From positions 1 to 64,000 of the IMG/VR virus record IMGVR_UViG_3300046642_000603: 64,000 nucleotides of DNA; one strand, 5' to 3'. The position numbers and the translations under genes were made by a program. The DNA is from a virus. The notes beneath the pieces were generated by a model. That model did no database searches. It saw nothing but the letters and a program-made list of their open reading frames with translations, and was not told where the DNA came from. Below, piece by piece: positions 1 to 7,760 of the stretch (position 1 is its first letter; each line of letters begins with the position of its first letter).

Positions 1-1
1 A

Positions 2-46
2 GTCGTCCGGGTCGGCGGCACCGTAAGCGAGGTCATCAGTGGCTGA
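2..46 (+). CDS. C-terminal end of upstream gene (partial)
   Basis: An open frame enters from the left edge and stops at 44-46 (last residues VVRVGGTVSEVISG), overlapping the GTG start of the next gene. Only 14 residues are visible, so no function can be assigned. Its position just before a baseplate-J-like gene suggests a baseplate or tail protein. Confidence 0.5.
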   Translation, partial: VVRVGGTVSEVISG

Positions 47-1511
47 CAACCCGGCAGTGGACTACACCTCCCGGGATTACGAGGGGTTCAAGTCCAGCCT
101 CCTGGACTTCGCCTCCCGTGCGTTCCCTCAGTGGGTGCCCTCCTCCGAGGGTGACTTCGGCGTGCTCATGGTCGAGCTGTTCTCCTACCTCGGGGACAAC
201 CTCTCCTACTACGGCGACCGGCTCCAGCAGGAGTCCTTCCTGCCCACCGCGACGCAGCGGATGTCCCTCCTCCAGATCTCCGACCTGCTCGGCTACCGCC
301 CCTCCAACGGCGTCCCGGCCAGCGGCACCGTCACCTTCCAGACGTCCAACCCGGGCCCGGCCGTCACCGTGCCAGCAGGCACCCAGGTCGTCACCGACTA
401 CGTCGACACCATCGACTCCCCGATCACGTACGAGACCGACACCGACGTGACCGTGCCCAAGAACGGCGGCACCGCGACCGTCGCCGTCACCCAGGGAGTC
501 ACCCGCACACAGGTCAACATCGGCACCAGCTCGGGCCTGCCCGTGCAGGAGTTCCGGCTGCCCGACGTGCCCGTCATCGGCGGCACGGTGCGCGTGTACG
601 TGGACGACGTCAGCACCCTCACCGAGTGGACGTACATCGACTACATCGTGGACGCCGACCCGAGCGACCGCGTCTTCAGCACCTACCTGGACGACGCAGG
701 CGCCACCTGGGTCCGCTTCGGCGACAACATCAACGGCGCCATCCCGACCACGAACCTGACCCTCTACGCCACCTACCGCGTCGGCGGAGGAGCGGTCGGC
801 AACGTGAACGCGGGCGTGGTCAGCGCCATCGCGGACTCCACCCTGCCCGGCGTCACCTTCTCGCAGGACTCCAGCGGCAACGCGATCTCCTCCGCCATGA
901 CCGGAGGGGCCGACCCGGAGACCAACGACCAGATCCGTGCGAACGCCCCCAGGATCTTCCGCACCCAGGACCGCTGCGTCACCCTCGCGGACTTCTCCGA
1001 CCTCGCACTGACCACCCCCGGCATCGTCCGGGCCAACTCCCTCGCCGCGACCTACACCTCGATCTCGGTGTTCGTCATCGGCTCCGACGGAGGCACCCCG
1101 AGCACGACCACCCTCCAGAACGTGCAGAGCACCCTCCAGGCCAAGGCCCTGGCAGGAACCACGGTCACCGTGTCCGGCCCGACCACCGTCAAGGTGAACG
1201 TCGGCAACGCCTCCAACCCGATCACCGTCGAGTGCTGGCCCCGCTACTCCCGGGCCTCCGTGCTCTACGACGTGCAGCAGTCACTGAAGACGATGCTCTC
1301 CTTCGCGAACGTCGACTTCGGTATGCGCCTGACCCTCTCCGACTTCTACAAGACGCTCCTGGACGTGGACGGAGTCCGCTACGTCGACATCCCCATGATT
1401 GCCCGCGCCGACGCGGCCCAGACCGGGACCGCCGACATCGTCATGCGCGCCTGGGAAATCCCCACGGTCGGCAACATCGCCAACATCACCATGACCGGAG
1501 GTATCGGCTGA
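39..1511 (+). CDS. Baseplate J-like / tail assembly protein
   Basis: A 490-residue protein starting at GTG 39. The N-terminal third (DYTSRDYEGF, then VLMVELFSYLGDNLSYYGDR and a Leu-rich helical stretch) matches what I know of the baseplate J / T4 gp6 superfamily, whose members form the wedge or ring around the tail tip. The middle has a Gly/Thr-rich beta region and the motif GGADPETNDQIRANAP, typical of the family just before its C-terminal domain. The stop overlaps the next ATG by one base, so it is co-translated with the tail genes that follow. The family call is by motif; the exact place in the tail tip is inference. Confidence 0.85.
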   Translation: MADNPAVDYTSRDYEGFKSSLLDFASRAFPQWVPSSEGDFGVLMVELFSYLGDNLSYYGDRLQQESFLPTATQRMSLLQISDLLGYRPSNGVPASGTVTFQTSNPGPAVTVPAGTQVVTDYVDTIDSPITYETDTDVTVPKNGGTATVAVTQGVTRTQVNIGTSSGLPVQEFRLPDVPVIGGTVRVYVDDVSTLTEWTYIDYIVDADPSDRVFSTYLDDAGATWVRFGDNINGAIPTTNLTLYATYRVGGGAVGNVNAGVVSAIADSTLPGVTFSQDSSGNAISSAMTGGADPETNDQIRANAPRIFRTQDRCVTLADFSDLALTTPGIVRANSLAATYTSISVFVIGSDGGTPSTTTLQNVQSTLQAKALAGTTVTVSGPTTVKVNVGNASNPITVECWPRYSRASVLYDVQQSLKTMLSFANVDFGMRLTLSDFYKTLLDVDGVRYVDIPMIARADAAQTGTADIVMRAWEIPTVGNIANITMTGGIG

Positions 1512-2146
1512 TGGCCGCCGTCTACCCGAAGCAGTACAAGTCCTTCACCGTGCACAAGAACCTGGTGGAGGACATCGACGCGTCGCACGTCAACAACCTC
1601 CAGGACGAGGTGCTGGCCCTTCAGCAGACCCTGGGCATCCTGCCGCACCAGGACACCGGGCTGAAGATGAAGACCAACACCTACGCCTCCGTCGCGGCCC
1701 GGCTCGACGCCATCCAGCGCGGCCAGGGCATACCCGCCTGCTACGTCTCCAAGACGTCCGACAGCGTCAAGGGCGGCGCGACCAAGACGATCTCCTTCAC
1801 CAGGCCGTCGGCGGCCCAGGACCCCGAGGGACTGTTCAACGGCCACTCGATCACGGCCAACCGCACCGGCTGGTGGATCGTCTTCGGCCGGGTCATGTGG
1901 GCCAACGCCACCGGTTCACTGGCCACAGGAGCCGACCGGCAGATCAACCTCGCGGTCGGCGGCAGCCAGGTGATGTCACAGGACCTCCCTCCGATCTCCG
2001 ACGGCAACACCCACATGCACATCGGCTGGCAGGGCTGGGTCACCGCAGGCAAGGCCATCGACCTCACCCTCTACCACCCGCTCACCACCAAGACCCTTCA
2101 ACTCCAGAACCTGCACCTGAGCGCGGTCATGATCCGGGAGGCGTGA
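1511..2146 (+). CDS. Putative tail fibre/tip protein
   Basis: A 211-residue protein with ATG overlapping the previous stop. It starts with a helical segment (residues ~10-40) and ends in a beta-rich domain with repeated aromatic strands (GWWIVFGRVMWANATG, HMHIGWQGWVTAG). This layout fits a short trimeric fibre or C1q/TNF-like head domain. Its place between the baseplate-J and receptor-binding genes supports a tail-tip role. No enzymatic motif is seen. Confidence 0.6.
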   Translation: MAAVYPKQYKSFTVHKNLVEDIDASHVNNLQDEVLALQQTLGILPHQDTGLKMKTNTYASVAARLDAIQRGQGIPACYVSKTSDSVKGGATKTISFTRPSAAQDPEGLFNGHSITANRTGWWIVFGRVMWANATGSLATGADRQINLAVGGSQVMSQDLPPISDGNTHMHIGWQGWVTAGKAIDLTLYHPLTTKTLQLQNLHLSAVMIREA

Positions 2147-2147
2147 C

Positions 2148-4130
2148 GTGGGAACGTACGGCGTCTCCATCTACGGGCTGTCGCAATACGGGACGGACGT
2201 CCACCCCGACTTCGACGTCAGCCCGTTCACAGCCACGCCCGTGGACTACTCCACCGTGCTCCTGGACTGGAAGTCCCCGGCCGGATCGTGGGACTCCCTG
2301 CGCCTGATCCGCAACAGATACGGCTGGGCCGTCAACGAGAACGACGGCGAGATCCTGCTCAACCAGACCCACGCCGCCACCTCGTTCTCCGACAAGGGCG
2401 TGGTCGGCGGCCACTGGCTGTACTACACGATCTTCATCTCCGCGTCCGGCCAGTGGTCGAGGGCGGGCACCGTCTCCTGCCTGATGCCGAAGAACAACGG
2501 CTACACCCAGCGGCTGTACGACCTGCTCCCCGACTACTACAAGGTCGACGTCCAGTCCGGCAACAACATCACCGACGACTCCAACACGCTCAACCCCTAC
2601 CTGACCCCGTTCCTGTCGATCTTCGGGTTCGGGTTCGACATGGTGAAGAGCTACTACGACTCCAACCGGTACACCAACGACGCGATGCGCACGCGCTTCG
2701 ACAACATCGCCCAGTTGGCCACCCAGTTCGGGATCCAGTACGAGGCGTCCACGCCCGCCTACCTCTTCCGCCAGCGTGTGCGCGATGCCGCCACCCTCGG
2801 CCGACAGAAGGGCACCCTGGAGCAGATCCGCTCGATCATCTCCGAGACCACCGGCTACGACGCCGACCTGAGCATCGGCGACAACCTCATGCTCTCCGAC
2901 GACCAGGCCGACTTCGACCACCCCTCCTTCCCGCAGTGGGACTCCGGTGTGAACTACGCCTCCGGGGAGAAGGTGGAGTTCGGCTCGTACCTGTACCAGG
3001 CGGGCTCCTCCGGCGCGTACGGACAGGCCCAGGCACCTACCGGCACCAACGGCTCCAACGCGTACTGGACCGTCGTCACGTACGGCACCGACTCCACCCT
3101 GGTCGACGCCAACGGGCACGTCGCGGGCTGGGAAGAGATCTCCTTCACCGCAGGCGTCACCCCGGGCACGGGCGGCGTCCTGGTGGGCATCGGCGTGCAG
3201 AACCCGACCAACCCCGACGACAAGGCGGGCAACGCGCTGTGGGTGCGCAACACCAACTCCGGCGGCTCCGTCGCCACGATGGGTGTGCGCTCGGTCGGCC
3301 GACTGTCCGGCCAGGCGACGATGGACCCACAGCAGCCGGTCCTGTTCGGCGTCCCCGTGCCGTACACCTGGCAGGCGTGGGACAACGGCGTCGACTACCA
3401 GCCCGGCGACATGGTCATCTACCACGGCCGCGTCTACCAGGCGCTCACCGCCTCCCTGAACGTCACCCCGCCGGACACCCCGACGGCGAACGCACAGTGG
3501 ACCCCGCTGGGCTACGACGACCGCGTACAGATGTGCCTGTCCGGCTACGCGCAGGCGTACTCCGGCGAGCAGGTCAACGTGTACCCGTTCGTCGAGTACT
3601 ACGACTCCCACGGCTCGCTGATCACCTCGCTGTACGCGGACGCCGTCCCGGCCTACAACGTGCTCGACTCCTTCAGCCAGGGGTGGAGCGACTGGACGAC
3701 CCGCACCAGCGACCTGGGCGCCGCGTCCTGGACCGAGACGCTGGGCCAGTGGACCTCCGGAGGCTTCTCCGGCGGAGCGGCCTACCCGGTCGGCGCCACG
3801 GCGTCCATCGCCACCGTCCCCGGCCACGCCGACGGCACGGTCTCGGCCACGTTCCTGACCAACCCAGGCAACACCCTCAAGCAGGGCGCAGTCTTCCGGC
3901 TCCAGGATGCCTCCAACTACTGGCGGGCCGGGCGCACGGCCCTGCACCTGATCCAGGCCGGAGCGGTGACCGGAACCTTCACCTACTCGACCGCCTTCTC
4001 GGACGGTGACCGGATCACGGCCGCCTTCTCGGGGAGCAACATCACGATCTACCGGAACGGAACCCAGGTGCTCACCATCACCAACTCGGCGCTCAGCACC
4101 GCCACCAAGGTCGGAATGGCGGTGACCTGA
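2148..4130 (+). CDS. Tail protein with P2 gpI-like core and two chitin-binding modules
   Basis: A 660-residue GTG-start protein. Residues ~1-115 look like an FN3-type beta domain. Residues ~120-250 (RLYDLLPDYYKV..., RFDNIAQLATQFGI, RVRDAATLGRQKGTLEQIRSIISETTG) resemble phage tail protein I/gpI. Two segments, near residues 263-310 and 408-455, have the pattern W-x-x-G-V-x-Y-x-x-G-x-x-V-x-x-x-x-x-x-Y-x-A followed by P and W, characteristic of carbohydrate-binding family 5/12 modules that bind chitin or related glycans. The C-terminal ~150 residues resemble a concanavalin/LamG-like beta sandwich. The protein probably bridges baseplate and cell-surface sugar; the host ligand is inference. Confidence 0.8.
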   Translation: MGTYGVSIYGLSQYGTDVHPDFDVSPFTATPVDYSTVLLDWKSPAGSWDSLRLIRNRYGWAVNENDGEILLNQTHAATSFSDKGVVGGHWLYYTIFISASGQWSRAGTVSCLMPKNNGYTQRLYDLLPDYYKVDVQSGNNITDDSNTLNPYLTPFLSIFGFGFDMVKSYYDSNRYTNDAMRTRFDNIAQLATQFGIQYEASTPAYLFRQRVRDAATLGRQKGTLEQIRSIISETTGYDADLSIGDNLMLSDDQADFDHPSFPQWDSGVNYASGEKVEFGSYLYQAGSSGAYGQAQAPTGTNGSNAYWTVVTYGTDSTLVDANGHVAGWEEISFTAGVTPGTGGVLVGIGVQNPTNPDDKAGNALWVRNTNSGGSVATMGVRSVGRLSGQATMDPQQPVLFGVPVPYTWQAWDNGVDYQPGDMVIYHGRVYQALTASLNVTPPDTPTANAQWTPLGYDDRVQMCLSGYAQAYSGEQVNVYPFVEYYDSHGSLITSLYADAVPAYNVLDSFSQGWSDWTTRTSDLGAASWTETLGQWTSGGFSGGAAYPVGATASIATVPGHADGTVSATFLTNPGNTLKQGAVFRLQDASNYWRAGRTALHLIQAGAVTGTFTYSTAFSDGDRITAAFSGSNITIYRNGTQVLTITNSALSTATKVGMAVT

Positions 4131-5344
4131 TGACCACGCACAACATCACCTTCGTCAACAACGACGACTGGTCCCCGACCATCTCCTTCTCCGGCATCGT
4201 CGTCGGCCGCCGCTACCGGGTGTTCGGCCCGGAGATCGGTGGACAGGTCACCCTCGACGGCACGCTGGCCATCCGGATCCCGCGCCCGCAGCCGTTGGCT
4301 CCCGAGGCCGGGCAGATCTCCTTCCAGGGTCACCTCTCGGCCGGACTGAAGACACCCGCCGCAGCGTTCAAGGACTTCGCCCACTACCCCTACGCGGGCA
4401 CCGACCCGGCCATGGCGTGGATCGGCAGCAACTCCGGCACGCTGACCTCAGCCCCCGCTGGCTCCTACAGCCGCCCCTACGCCGCGTTCACCGGCCCGGT
4501 GGACTACCCGGTATCCGGGGGCGGTTACGCCTGGAAGCGGGCCGCGTACGCATCCGTGGGCTTCAAGTTCGCGTCCATGTCGGCGAACAAGCACCAGATC
4601 CTCGACGCGGTGCAGCTCGAACCGCTGCCGCTCGGGGCGAGTGGACCGAGCGCCTACCAGAACGCGCGGGAGATCCAGGCCGTCATCAAGCCGACCCGGC
4701 TGAACTACGCGCCCAACCCCAACTTCGAGAGCGGCATCACCGGGGCTGCAGCCACCAACGGCGCCTCGGTGGCCGCTGACACCTCACTCGTCTGGAAGGG
4801 GACGCAGTCCCTGAAGGTGACCGTCCCGACCACGGTGACCGTGGATGCCGGGTGGAACTTCCAGTTGACCGGGCTCATCCCGGGGCGCACGTACACGTTC
4901 AGCGCCAGGGTCTCCGCCGCGCAGTACTGCGGCAACGTCTACCCGTGGAGCAGCACCAACGGCTCGACACCGGGGGCCCGGCTGGCCTACAACTCGGCAG
5001 CACCTGGCCGGTGGCGGACCATCTGGACCACCTTCGTCGCCACGGCGTCCAGCGTCTGGGTGGGGATGAACGTCTCCAAGCCCACCATGACGGCCGGGCA
5101 GTCCAGCATCTTCTGGGCCGACGGGATCCTCGTGGAAGAGGGCACCGCCGTCCGCTCCTACTTCGACGGCTCGATGGGCGGGGACTACCTGTGGGAGCAG
5201 GGCGGGACAGCGAACCTGACCCGCTCGTACTTCTACGAGAACTACGTCGAGCGCAGTTACCTCATCCGCACCCTGCTCGAAGAGAATGTTCCTCTGGGAA
5301 TCACGGCGGCTGTACCCAAGTACGCCGTTCTGCCGACCCAGTAA
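4130..5344 (+). CDS. Minor tail / receptor-binding protein with carbohydrate-binding-like domain
   Basis: A 404-residue protein overlapping the previous stop by one base (TGATG). Residues ~180-350 (NYAPNPNFESGITGAA..., then GLIPGRTYTFSARVSA...) carry the signature of a CBM4/9-like jelly roll often found in actinophage minor tail proteins. The C-terminus is a short amphipathic tail (ENYVERSYLIRTLLEENVPLG). As the last structural gene before two membrane proteins, it is probably the distal adsorption protein. Specificity cannot be read from the sequence. Confidence 0.7.
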   Translation: MTTHNITFVNNDDWSPTISFSGIVVGRRYRVFGPEIGGQVTLDGTLAIRIPRPQPLAPEAGQISFQGHLSAGLKTPAAAFKDFAHYPYAGTDPAMAWIGSNSGTLTSAPAGSYSRPYAAFTGPVDYPVSGGGYAWKRAAYASVGFKFASMSANKHQILDAVQLEPLPLGASGPSAYQNAREIQAVIKPTRLNYAPNPNFESGITGAAATNGASVAADTSLVWKGTQSLKVTVPTTVTVDAGWNFQLTGLIPGRTYTFSARVSAAQYCGNVYPWSSTNGSTPGARLAYNSAAPGRWRTIWTTFVATASSVWVGMNVSKPTMTAGQSSIFWADGILVEEGTAVRSYFDGSMGGDYLWEQGGTANLTRSYFYENYVERSYLIRTLLEENVPLGITAAVPKYAVLPTQ

Positions 5345-5366
5345 CCACGACCCCGTAAGGATCCCC

Positions 5367-5951
5367 ATGCTTACCAACTACGCCGACGTGGCGGCCCTCG
5401 CCGTCGGCCTGGTCCTGCCCGCCATCGTGGCGGTGTTCACCAAGCCGTCGACCAACTCCACCGTCAAGGGCACCGTGCACGCCGTCCTGGCCGTTGCCAC
5501 CGGCTCCCTGGCCACCTACAAGGCCGACCCGTCGAACTTCGTGTGGGCGCCTGCGGTGATCGCCGCGTTCCTGGCCTGGCTGTCCGGCACCACGGCCTAC
5601 CACTCGCTGCTGAAGAAGTACTCGTGGTTCGCCGCGCTCCAGAACCTGTTCGTGTCCGAGGTCGAGAGCCATCTTAATACCGGCGGCGCGGACATCGAGA
5701 GCTACTTCCTGGTGGCGCAGGCGGCCGAGCAGTCCGAGGACGAGCAGGGCATCACCAACGACTTCCCCTTGAGCACCGACATCATCGAGTCCGGCGTGGA
5801 GGAGGCGGTCAAGGCGGCCGAGGAGATCCCCGTCGTCGGCACCGTGGTCCAGAACATCGAGTCGGTCGCGGTCCCGGCCATCGTCACGGCCGTGGAAGCC
5901 GTCCCCGCCGTCGCCGTGCAGTCCAGCGGCCTGGGCCCGAGGGCGTTCTGA
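5367..5951 (+). CDS. Membrane protein, candidate holin
   Basis: A 194-residue protein starting at ATG 5367 behind a GTAAGG ribosome-binding site. Three hydrophobic segments fall near residues 5-25, 35-50 and 55-75, followed by a long acidic soluble tail. Small multi-span proteins directly after the tail genes are often holins, but no lysin is adjacent here (the GH25 lysin is at 34.4 kb). The leftmost CTTAATACC copy in the window encodes Leu-Asn-Thr at residue 103, at the start of the acidic tail. Confidence 0.55.
   Translation: MLTNYADVAALAVGLVLPAIVAVFTKPSTNSTVKGTVHAVLAVATGSLATYKADPSNFVWAPAVIAAFLAWLSGTTAYHSLLKKYSWFAALQNLFVSEVESHLNTGGADIESYFLVAQAAEQSEDEQGITNDFPLSTDIIESGVEEAVKAAEEIPVVGTVVQNIESVAVPAIVTAVEAVPAVAVQSSGLGPRAF
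5673..5681 (+). repeat. CTTAATACC element 1
   Basis: Leu-Asn-Thr at residues 103-105 of the candidate holin. Confidence 0.9.
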
Positions 5952-5953
5952 TC

Positions 5954-6238
5954 ATGGACTGGTTCCGGCTGCTGCTGATCGCCTTCGCCACCTTCACCGC
6001 GTGGGAGTGGCTGCGTGACCTCCTGCCCACCATCCCGGCCGCGCTCCAGCCGCTGGTCGTGGTGGGCCTGGCCTACGGAGCGCAGCGTGTTCCCGGCCCG
6101 TGGCTGGCCGCTGTGGCGGCTGCCGGAGTCGTGGCGGTGCTGCACACGCAGGTGAGGGGGAGCGGGGCGGAGACGTCCTCTCTGCGCCTTCCGCGCAGGC
6201 ATCCGGCCACCGGGCGCAGGGTTCCCGACCTGCCCTGA
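5954..6238 (+). CDS. Small membrane protein, possible second holin-like protein
   Basis: A 94-residue protein with an N-terminal hydrophobic helix (WFRLLLIAFATFTAW) and a second near residues 34-62, then a basic tail (RLPRRHPATGRR). It lies 2 bases after the preceding membrane protein and just before a strong terminator, so the two are probably co-expressed. Function is inferred only from size, topology and context. Confidence 0.5.
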   Translation: MDWFRLLLIAFATFTAWEWLRDLLPTIPAALQPLVVVGLAYGAQRVPGPWLAAVAAAGVVAVLHTQVRGSGAETSSLRLPRRHPATGRRVPDLP

Positions 6239-6253
6239 TTGTCAAGCACAAGT

Positions 6254-6280
6254 AAAACCCCGCTAGACAAGCGGGGTTTT
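6254..6280 (+). terminator. Intrinsic terminator
   Basis: Perfect 10-bp stem (AAAACCCCGC / GCGGGGTTTT) with a 7-base loop, ending in a T-run. It closes the structural operon and could also work on the opposite strand. Confidence 0.9.
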
Positions 6281-6299
6281 CTTGCTTTTAGAAGCCGTA

Positions 6300-7598
6300 A
6301 TGGCTAAGGTCTTCCTTGTTGCCAACCACGGCAGCGACCACCACAACACTGGAGCAGACTTGAGCAAGCAGCCCATCACCCTGGCCTTCGCTGGTTCCGC
6401 CGACATCGACCCCGAGAACGTCAAGGACCTGCTCAACGACTGGCTCGGCTTCGGCGACGAGGACAAGGACGGCTTCTTCGAGCCGAGCGACCGCGAGGTC
6501 AACCTGATCTTCCCGGTCACCCGGGAGCACCTGTCCGACGGCCTGGAAGCGGTCCTCGGCTGGGCCGAGAAGGCCGACCTCCCCTACGTCGCCGTCGCGG
6601 ACAACAAGCGCAGCCGCGCCACCGAGCAGATCCTCAAGGACGCCGAAGAGACCGTCCACGTCGCCAACGTCACGGCGGGCGTCGTCGACCTGCTGAAGAA
6701 GGCCGACAGCGTCGGCGACGAGGTCCACGTCATCCTCCTGTGGGGCGACGAGGGCAGCGAGCAGGCCGAACTCCTCCTGGACGCCGCCGACCAGGCGGGT
6801 ATCAAGGCCAAGGACCTCACCGCCGGGCTCGACGACATCAGTTTCGGCGAGCAGCCGCAGGCCGAGGAGCCGGAAGAGGAGCCCCAGCCGGAGCCCGAGC
6901 CGGAGCCCGAGCCGGAGGCCCCCAAGCGTGGCCGTCGCCGTGGCCGCCGTGCTGAGCCGGAGGAGGCCGAGCCGGAGGAGGAGCCGCTGACCGAGGAGGA
7001 CGCGCCGGAGGAGCCCAAGGCCGAGGAGCCCAAGCGTGGCCGTCGCGGTCGCCAGGCCGACCCCGAGCCGGAGCCCGAGGAGCACCCGGTCGAGCAGGAC
7101 ATCCAGGAGCAGCAGGAGGACCTGGAGCAGGAGGTCAACCGCGCCGCGCAGAAGATCCAGCGCGAGACCGCCCCGGTCTCCGACAAGGAGATCGACCTCA
7201 TCCTCATCGGCAACGCTTTGGAGGGTGCCTACAACGCCTTCCGCCTGGAGGACGAGCGCAACGCGGTCATCAACCAGGCCGAGGTACGCCTCCGGCCGCT
7301 GACCGAACTGCTGGCCAAGGCGCTTAATATCGTCGCCGACTCGGTCCACGACAAGGAGGCCGAGAAGCAGGAGCGCCCGGCCGAGAAGAAGGCCGAGGAG
7401 CCGGAGGAGGAGCAGCAGACCTCCGGACGCCGTCGCCGTGGACGCCCGCGCGACGAGAGCAAGACGTTCGCCTTCCTGGTGGACGACGAGGGCAACTACA
7501 GCCGTCGTGGCCGTGGCCGTATCCCGGCCGGACAGACCGTCGTCCACCTGACCCGGGCGGAGATCGAGGAGAAGGGCCTCGAACTCGACTCGGAGTGA
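6300..7598 (+). CDS. Acidic repeat protein with AT-hook-like basic patches
   Basis: A 432-residue protein starting at ATG 6300, preceded by a GCCGTAAT element. Residues 1-180 form a compact alpha/beta domain of unknown type. Residues ~185-280 are low complexity, alternating Glu/Pro blocks (PEPEPEPEP) with KRGRRRGRR and KRGRRGRQ patches. The C-terminal ~70 residues contain GRRRRGRPRD, an AT-hook-like core (RGRP), and RRGRGRIPAG. It stands alone between two terminators, which suggests strong independent expression, as for an abundant nucleoprotein. One CTTAATATC copy lies at residue 342. Function unknown; DNA binding is inferred from the basic patches only. Confidence 0.75.
   Translation: MAKVFLVANHGSDHHNTGADLSKQPITLAFAGSADIDPENVKDLLNDWLGFGDEDKDGFFEPSDREVNLIFPVTREHLSDGLEAVLGWAEKADLPYVAVADNKRSRATEQILKDAEETVHVANVTAGVVDLLKKADSVGDEVHVILLWGDEGSEQAELLLDAADQAGIKAKDLTAGLDDISFGEQPQAEEPEEEPQPEPEPEPEPEAPKRGRRRGRRAEPEEAEPEEEPLTEEDAPEEPKAEEPKRGRRGRQADPEPEPEEHPVEQDIQEQQEDLEQEVNRAAQKIQRETAPVSDKEIDLILIGNALEGAYNAFRLEDERNAVINQAEVRLRPLTELLAKALNIVADSVHDKEAEKQERPAEKKAEEPEEEQQTSGRRRRGRPRDESKTFAFLVDDEGNYSRRGRGRIPAGQTVVHLTRAEIEEKGLELDSE
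7323..7331 (+). repeat. CTTAATATC element 2
   Basis: Leu-Asn-Ile, residues 342-344 of the acidic repeat protein. Confidence 0.88.
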
Positions 7599-7603
7599 GT
7601 AAC

Positions 7604-7662
7604 GCAAAAGCCCCCGGCGCTGAAGAGGTTCGAGACCTCAATTCACTGCCGGGGGCTTTTGC
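7604..7662 (+). terminator. Long intrinsic terminator with nested hairpin
   Basis: Perfect 15-bp stem (7604-7618 with 7648-7662; GCAAAAGCCCCCGGC) enclosing a second 5-bp hairpin (GAGGT...ACCTC, 7625-7639). It ends the transcript of the acidic repeat protein. Confidence 0.88.
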
Positions 7663-7712
7663 CCACCACACCCCGAGGCCCACCACAAACCCCGAGATGG
7701 GAAGAACCTAAC

Positions 7713-7760
7713 ATGTCGAGCCGACTTAATATCAATCACTTCCTGGCGGTGACTGAGTGA
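7713..7760 (+). CDS. 15-residue micro-ORF carrying the CTTAATATC element
   Basis: ATG at 7713 opens a 15-codon frame (MSSRLNINHFLAVTE) whose TGA overlaps the GTG of the next gene (GTGA). A weak purine stretch (GGGAAG) precedes it. The element at 7725-7733 is read as Leu-Asn-Ile, the same frame as every other copy. Translation is plausible because of the tight coupling to the next gene, but not proven. Confidence 0.45.
   Translation: MSSRLNINHFLAVTE
7725..7733 (+). repeat. CTTAATATC element 3
   Basis: Inside the 15-residue micro-ORF. Confidence 0.88.

Noticed and set aside
626-2146. Long + strand ORF rich in Arg/His/Pro overlapping the first two tail genes
   Set aside because: Composition is typical of a shadow frame in GC-rich DNA; its end is simply the real gene at 1511 read in the same frame.
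2127-3947. 606-codon minus-strand ORF under the gpI-like tail gene
   Set aside because: Val/Gly/Arg-rich antisense shadow with no domain character; the + strand gene has clear motifs.
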